Source: an uncultured Clostridiaceae bacterium (GTDB lineage: Bacteria; Bacillota; Clostridia; Lachnospirales; Lachnospiraceae). From it: a stretch of DNA of 16,108 nt. The position numbers and the translations under genes were made by a program. The stretch spans positions 1 to 16,108 of the forward strand of contig CAUCBQ010000032.1 in NCBI GenBank assembly GCA_958441075.1. Reading direction: 5' to 3'. Below the pieces are notes generated by a model. The model made no database searches and was not told where the DNA came from. It saw only the letters and a list, made by a program, of their open reading frames with translations. The number at the start of each line of letters is the position of its first letter. Position 1 is the stretch's first letter. Positions 13,666 through 16,108 of this stretch are shown in pieces.

Positions 13666-15390
13666 TTAAACCATATACCCGCCCTTCATCGGAGATACTG
13701 CGTGTTCAGAATAAATCTTTAACACGCCTTTGGTATATTTAGGAGCCTTGGGCTTCCAGGCTGCCCGGCGCTCTGCCAATACCCTGTCTACCTCTTCCTT
13801 TGTCATCTCCTGACCGTGGATTCCCACGATTTCGAGAACACGCTCCGGAATATCAATGCGGATCAGATCCCCTTCCTCTACCAGAGCAATGGGGCCTCCC
13901 TCTGCCGCCTCAGGAGACACATGGCCGATAGCCGGTCCCTTGGAAGCGCCGGAAAACCGTCCGTCTGTGATCAGAGCAATGGTCTTTCCAAGCTCCGGAT
14001 CAGAGGAAATGGCCTCTGTAGTATAAAACATCTCCGGCATACCGGAGCCCTTTGGCCCCTCATAGCGGATAAATACTGCATCGCCCGGCTGGATCTTATG
14101 AGACAGAACTGCCGCAATGGCGTCCTCCTCGCAGTCAAAGGGCCTTGCCTTTAATACAGCCTTAAACATTTCCTTCGGAACTGCAGAATGCTTTACAACC
14201 GAGCCCTCCGGAGCCAGATTGCCTCTTAAAATTGCTACAGTTCCATCGGTTCCGATGGGTTCCTCAAAGGTGCGGATCACATCCGTACGCTTTAAGCCCC
14301 ACTTCTTTAAATAGCTCTCGCATTTGTCATAAAAACCGTTTTTCTTTAAATCCTCCAGATTTTCTCCCAAAGTCTTTCCGGTAACAGTCATCACATCCAG
14401 ATGAAGCATGGATTTAATTTCCTCCATCACTGCGGGAACACCGCCTGCATAATAGAAGAACTGTGCCGGCCATTTTCCTGCAGGACGGATATCCAGCAGA
14501 TAATGAGCTCCCCGATGCATCCGGTCAAAGGTATCTGCATCAATCTCGATTCCCAGCTCGTGTGCCATGGCAGGGATATGAAGCAGAGAGTTTGTAGAAC
14601 CGGAAATCGCAGCATGTACCATAATGGCATTTTCAAATGCCTTCTCTGTCACAATGTCGCTGACCTTAATTCCCTTTTTCACAAGCTCCATAACCTGCTT
14701 TCCGGCTTTATAAGCCATTTCCTTTAAATCCTCGCAGGTAGCAGGCATCAGGGCCGAGCCGGGAAGCATCAGCCCCAGTGCCTCAGCCATGATCTGCATG
14801 GTGGAAGCGGTTCCCATAAAGGAGCAGGCTCCGCAGGAAGGACATGCATGGTGCTTATAATAGGTCAGCTTCTGATCTGTAATCTCCCCCCTCTGGCACA
14901 TTGCAGAATACATACCGATCTGCTCCAGTGTCAGGAGGTCAGGGCCTGCATCCATAACGCCGCCTGTAATTACAATAGAAGGCATATCCAGCCTTGCCAG
15001 TCCCATCAGGCAGGCAGGTACTGACTTGTCACAGCTGGCGATAAATACTCCTCCGTCAAATCCAGTGGAATTTCCGTGAATTTCGATCATATTTGCGATC
15101 ATATCCCGGTGAGCCAGAGAATAATTAATGCCGTCGTGTCCCTGGGCAATACCGTCGCAGATATCAGTGGTATAATATCTGGCGCCTCTTGCTCCGGCAT
15201 CGGTGATTCCTCTCATAGCCTCTGCTACAAACTGGTCCAGATGAGCGCTGCCCGGATGGCTGTCTCCAAAGGTGCTCTCTACCAGAATCTGAGGTTTATC
15301 CAGATCCTCCACAGTCCATCCCATACCGATCTTTAAAGGATCATTTTCCGGTGCAAGGGCTCTTACTCTCTGACTGTTCAATTCCATCAT
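13666..15390 (-). CDS. IlvD/Edd family dehydratase, second and distinct copy (probable sugar-acid dehydratase)
   Basis: A 574-residue family member with TTDICDGIAQGHDG (metal-site Asp D79), ASCDKSVPA (C120, Lys K122), HACPSCGACSFMGTASTM (C189), SGSTNSLLHIPAMAH, YEGPKGSGMPEM and ITDGRFSGASKGPAIGHVSPEA containing the catalytic Ser. The usual third Cys of the [2Fe-2S] branch is Gly (HPGSAH). Its start has GGGAGG 7 nt upstream. It differs clearly from the other copy at 2731-4389: a longer N-terminus (LVESTFGDSHPGSAH) and a different central region (LLDIRPAGKWPAQFFYYAGG). Standing behind a GntR/FCD regulator, which usually senses sugar acids, and without ilv genes nearby, it probably dehydrates an aldonate or related acid. 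Biosynthetic dihydroxy-acid dehydratase is the alternative. Confidence 0.88.
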   Translation of the reverse strand: MMELNSQRVRALAPENDPLKIGMGWTVEDLDKPQILVESTFGDSHPGSAHLDQFVAEAMRGITDAGARGARYYTTDICDGIAQGHDGINYSLAHRDMIANMIEIHGNSTGFDGGVFIASCDKSVPACLMGLARLDMPSIVITGGVMDAGPDLLTLEQIGMYSAMCQRGEITDQKLTYYKHHACPSCGACSFMGTASTMQIMAEALGLMLPGSALMPATCEDLKEMAYKAGKQVMELVKKGIKVSDIVTEKAFENAIMVHAAISGSTNSLLHIPAMAHELGIEIDADTFDRMHRGAHYLLDIRPAGKWPAQFFYYAGGVPAVMEEIKSMLHLDVMTVTGKTLGENLEDLKKNGFYDKCESYLKKWGLKRTDVIRTFEEPIGTDGTVAILRGNLAPEGSVVKHSAVPKEMFKAVLKARPFDCEEDAIAAVLSHKIQPGDAVFIRYEGPKGSGMPEMFYTTEAISSDPELGKTIALITDGRFSGASKGPAIGHVSPEAAEGGPIALVEEGDLIRIDIPERVLEIVGIHGQEMTKEEVDRVLAERRAAWKPKAPKYTKGVLKIYSEHAVSPMKGGYMV

Positions 15391-15433
15391 GTTATTTCCT
15401 CCCGTATTAAATGAATTTCAATCGCGCTAAAAT

Positions 15434-15442
15434 CATCTGATG
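15434..15442. promoter_or_regulatory. Candidate operator downstream of the second dehydratase promoter
   Basis: CATCTGATG, within the near-palindrome ATCATCTGAT, lies just after the expected transcription start. It shares the TCTGATG/CATCAGA core with sites at 15484-15493, 15582-15589 and 15613-15622. Confidence 0.4.
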
Positions 15443-15454
15443 TATCATGTCTCA

Positions 15455-15483
15455 ATCATAGCATTTTGCAATTTTAATTACAA
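15455..15483 (-). promoter_or_regulatory. Sigma-A promoter of the second dehydratase gene
   Basis: TTGTAA (15483-15478), a 17-nt spacer and TATGAT (15460-15455), with TGC just before the -10 giving an extended -10. The leader is about 60 nt. Confidence 0.7.
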
Positions 15484-15493
15484 GTCATCAGAC
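15484..15493. promoter_or_regulatory. Candidate operator upstream of the second dehydratase promoter
   Basis: GTCATCAGAC abuts the -35 element and is repeated exactly at 15613-15622, just past the stop of the GntR gene. With the site at 15434 it brackets the promoter about 50 bp apart, suited to an FCD dimer-based repressor. Confidence 0.45.
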
Positions 15494-15545
15494 CATCATT
15501 CTACTTTATGCCAAAAAACAATTCTATTTTTTATGCACCATATAC

Positions 15546-15581
15546 AAAAAGCCCAGATGTTTTGAATTCACCCAGGCTTTT
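15546..15581 (-). terminator. Terminator of the GntR/FCD regulator gene
   Basis: Minus-strand RNA forms AAAAGCC with GGCUUUU, extended through UGGGUG/CAUCUG with G-U pairs, for a stem of about 13 bp followed by UUUUU. The extension pairs only in minus-strand RNA. It separates the regulator transcript from the dehydratase gene. Confidence 0.75.
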
Positions 15582-15612
15582 ATCTGATGTTTTACATCAT
15601 TTTACGTCAAAA

Positions 15613-15622
15613 GTCATCAGAC
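15613..15622. promoter_or_regulatory. Distal copy of the GTCATCAGAC motif
   Basis: An exact 10-bp copy of the motif at 15484-15493, in the same orientation, lying 4 bp beyond the regulator stop codon. It could be an auxiliary operator for looping or a remnant of a duplicated segment. Confidence 0.3.
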
Positions 15623-15625
15623 ATC

Positions 15626-16108
15626 TTATATTTTATTCTTATCCGCCTTTTCCTTTTCCTCCCGAATCAGCTCCAGAATCATATTTCGATTGTATGTCAT
15701 ATGCATCATCATAGCTGTTTTAGCCCCGATGGGATCTCTCTCGGAAACAGCATCCACTATCGCTCTATGGGTCATAATCGTTTCCTGCGCAAGCTTCTGA
15801 TGAGTCACATTTACAAACATCAGTACCGCTGTGTCAATAATGGGAATCAGCTGCTCTACCACCTTGTTCCCTGAGCATCTGGCTACACTGGTATGAAAGG
15901 CAATATCATCCTGAATGTACAGATCTCCCGCAGCAATGCGCTTCTCCACCCGGTCACAGTAATAACGCAGCTCCTGAACCCCCTCCTCTGTGGCATTTAA
16001 GGCTGCCATTTCTGCAATTCCCGGTTCCAGAATCAGGCGCACATTAACCAGATCTAAGGCCAGAGCCATCTTATCCTCCACCCCGCTCAGCCCCAAAGGG
16101 TCCATGTC
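15626..16108 (-). CDS. GntR-family regulator, FCD ligand-binding domain (5' part outside the window)
   Basis: About 160 C-terminal residues are visible and the frame stays open to the window edge, so the winged-helix part lies beyond it. The all-helical FCD domain shows its order of landmarks: LVNVRLILEPGIAEMAA, the metal-ligand block DDIAFHTSVARCSGN (Asp and His), a THRAIVDAV His and a MMMHMTYNR His near the end. FadR-subfamily proteins of this type bind an acid with a metal ion and usually repress the neighbouring catabolic gene. Here the neighbour is the dehydratase at 13666-15390, transcribed in the same direction after a terminator. Confidence 0.9.
   Translation of the reverse strand, partial: DMDPLGLSGVEDKMALALDLVNVRLILEPGIAEMAALNATEEGVQELRYYCDRVEKRIAAGDLYIQDDIAFHTSVARCSGNKVVEQLIPIIDTAVLMFVNVTHQKLAQETIMTHRAIVDAVSERDPIGAKTAMMMHMTYNRNMILELIREEKEKADKNKI

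Noticed and set aside
15508..15714. 68-codon plus-strand frame over the GntR terminator
   Set aside because: It crosses a terminator and the 3' end of the regulator gene, with no ribosome site or recognisable product.

Overview
The window looks like chromosomal DNA of an anaerobic Firmicute, most likely a gut clostridium of the Lachnospiraceae type. This is inferred from strong AAGGAGG ribosome sites, sigma-A promoters of the TTGACA-N17-TATACT kind, the short anaerobic form of ThiC, a DctP lipoprotein with a Gram-positive-style lipobox, and the overall protein style. No phage, insertion sequence, CRISPR, tRNA or rRNA was seen.

Layout. (1) 1-640, minus strand: an ECF sigma factor whose stop codon overlaps (ATGA) the start of a cut-off downstream gene, probably its partner. 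(2) 722-7794, minus strand: a catabolic operon read HIT-family protein, TRAP solute receptor (dctP), small permease (dctQ), large permease (dctM), IlvD/Edd dehydratase, FAD flavoprotein, driven by a near-consensus promoter at 7848-7876. A strong terminator-like hairpin lies between the dehydratase and the flavoprotein. (3) 8132-9295, plus strand: a divergent iron-dependent alcohol dehydrogenase, followed at 9411-10496 by a GntR/LacI hybrid (AraR-type) regulator. Related TTG/CAAC-rich repeats sit in all three promoter regions and are the candidate operators. (4) 10529-12890: thiE and thiC, transcribed on the minus strand behind a TPP riboswitch. A bidirectional terminator separates thiE from the convergent regulator. 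(5) 12943-13341: a small double zinc-ribbon protein with its own promoter. (6) 13459-13654: an unusual ~196 bp nearly full-length palindrome. (7) 13666-15390: a second, different IlvD/Edd dehydratase. (8) 15626-16108: the C-terminal part of a GntR regulator of the FCD type, with a terminator and repeated CATCAGA-type motifs between it and the dehydratase.

How the genes may work together. The TRAP system should import an organic or sugar acid. The dehydratase would convert a 2,3-dihydroxy acid to a 2-oxo acid, and the flavoprotein and alcohol dehydrogenase would do redox steps, all controlled by the AraR-type repressor. No kinase or aldolase for a 2-keto-3-deoxy sugar acid is present, so the substrate is not identifiable from this window. 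The combination (HIT + TRAP + dehydratase + SdhA/NadB-like flavoprotein + Fe-ADH) is the best candidate for a poorly described pathway here. The second dehydratase with its FCD regulator looks like a separate sugar-acid unit.
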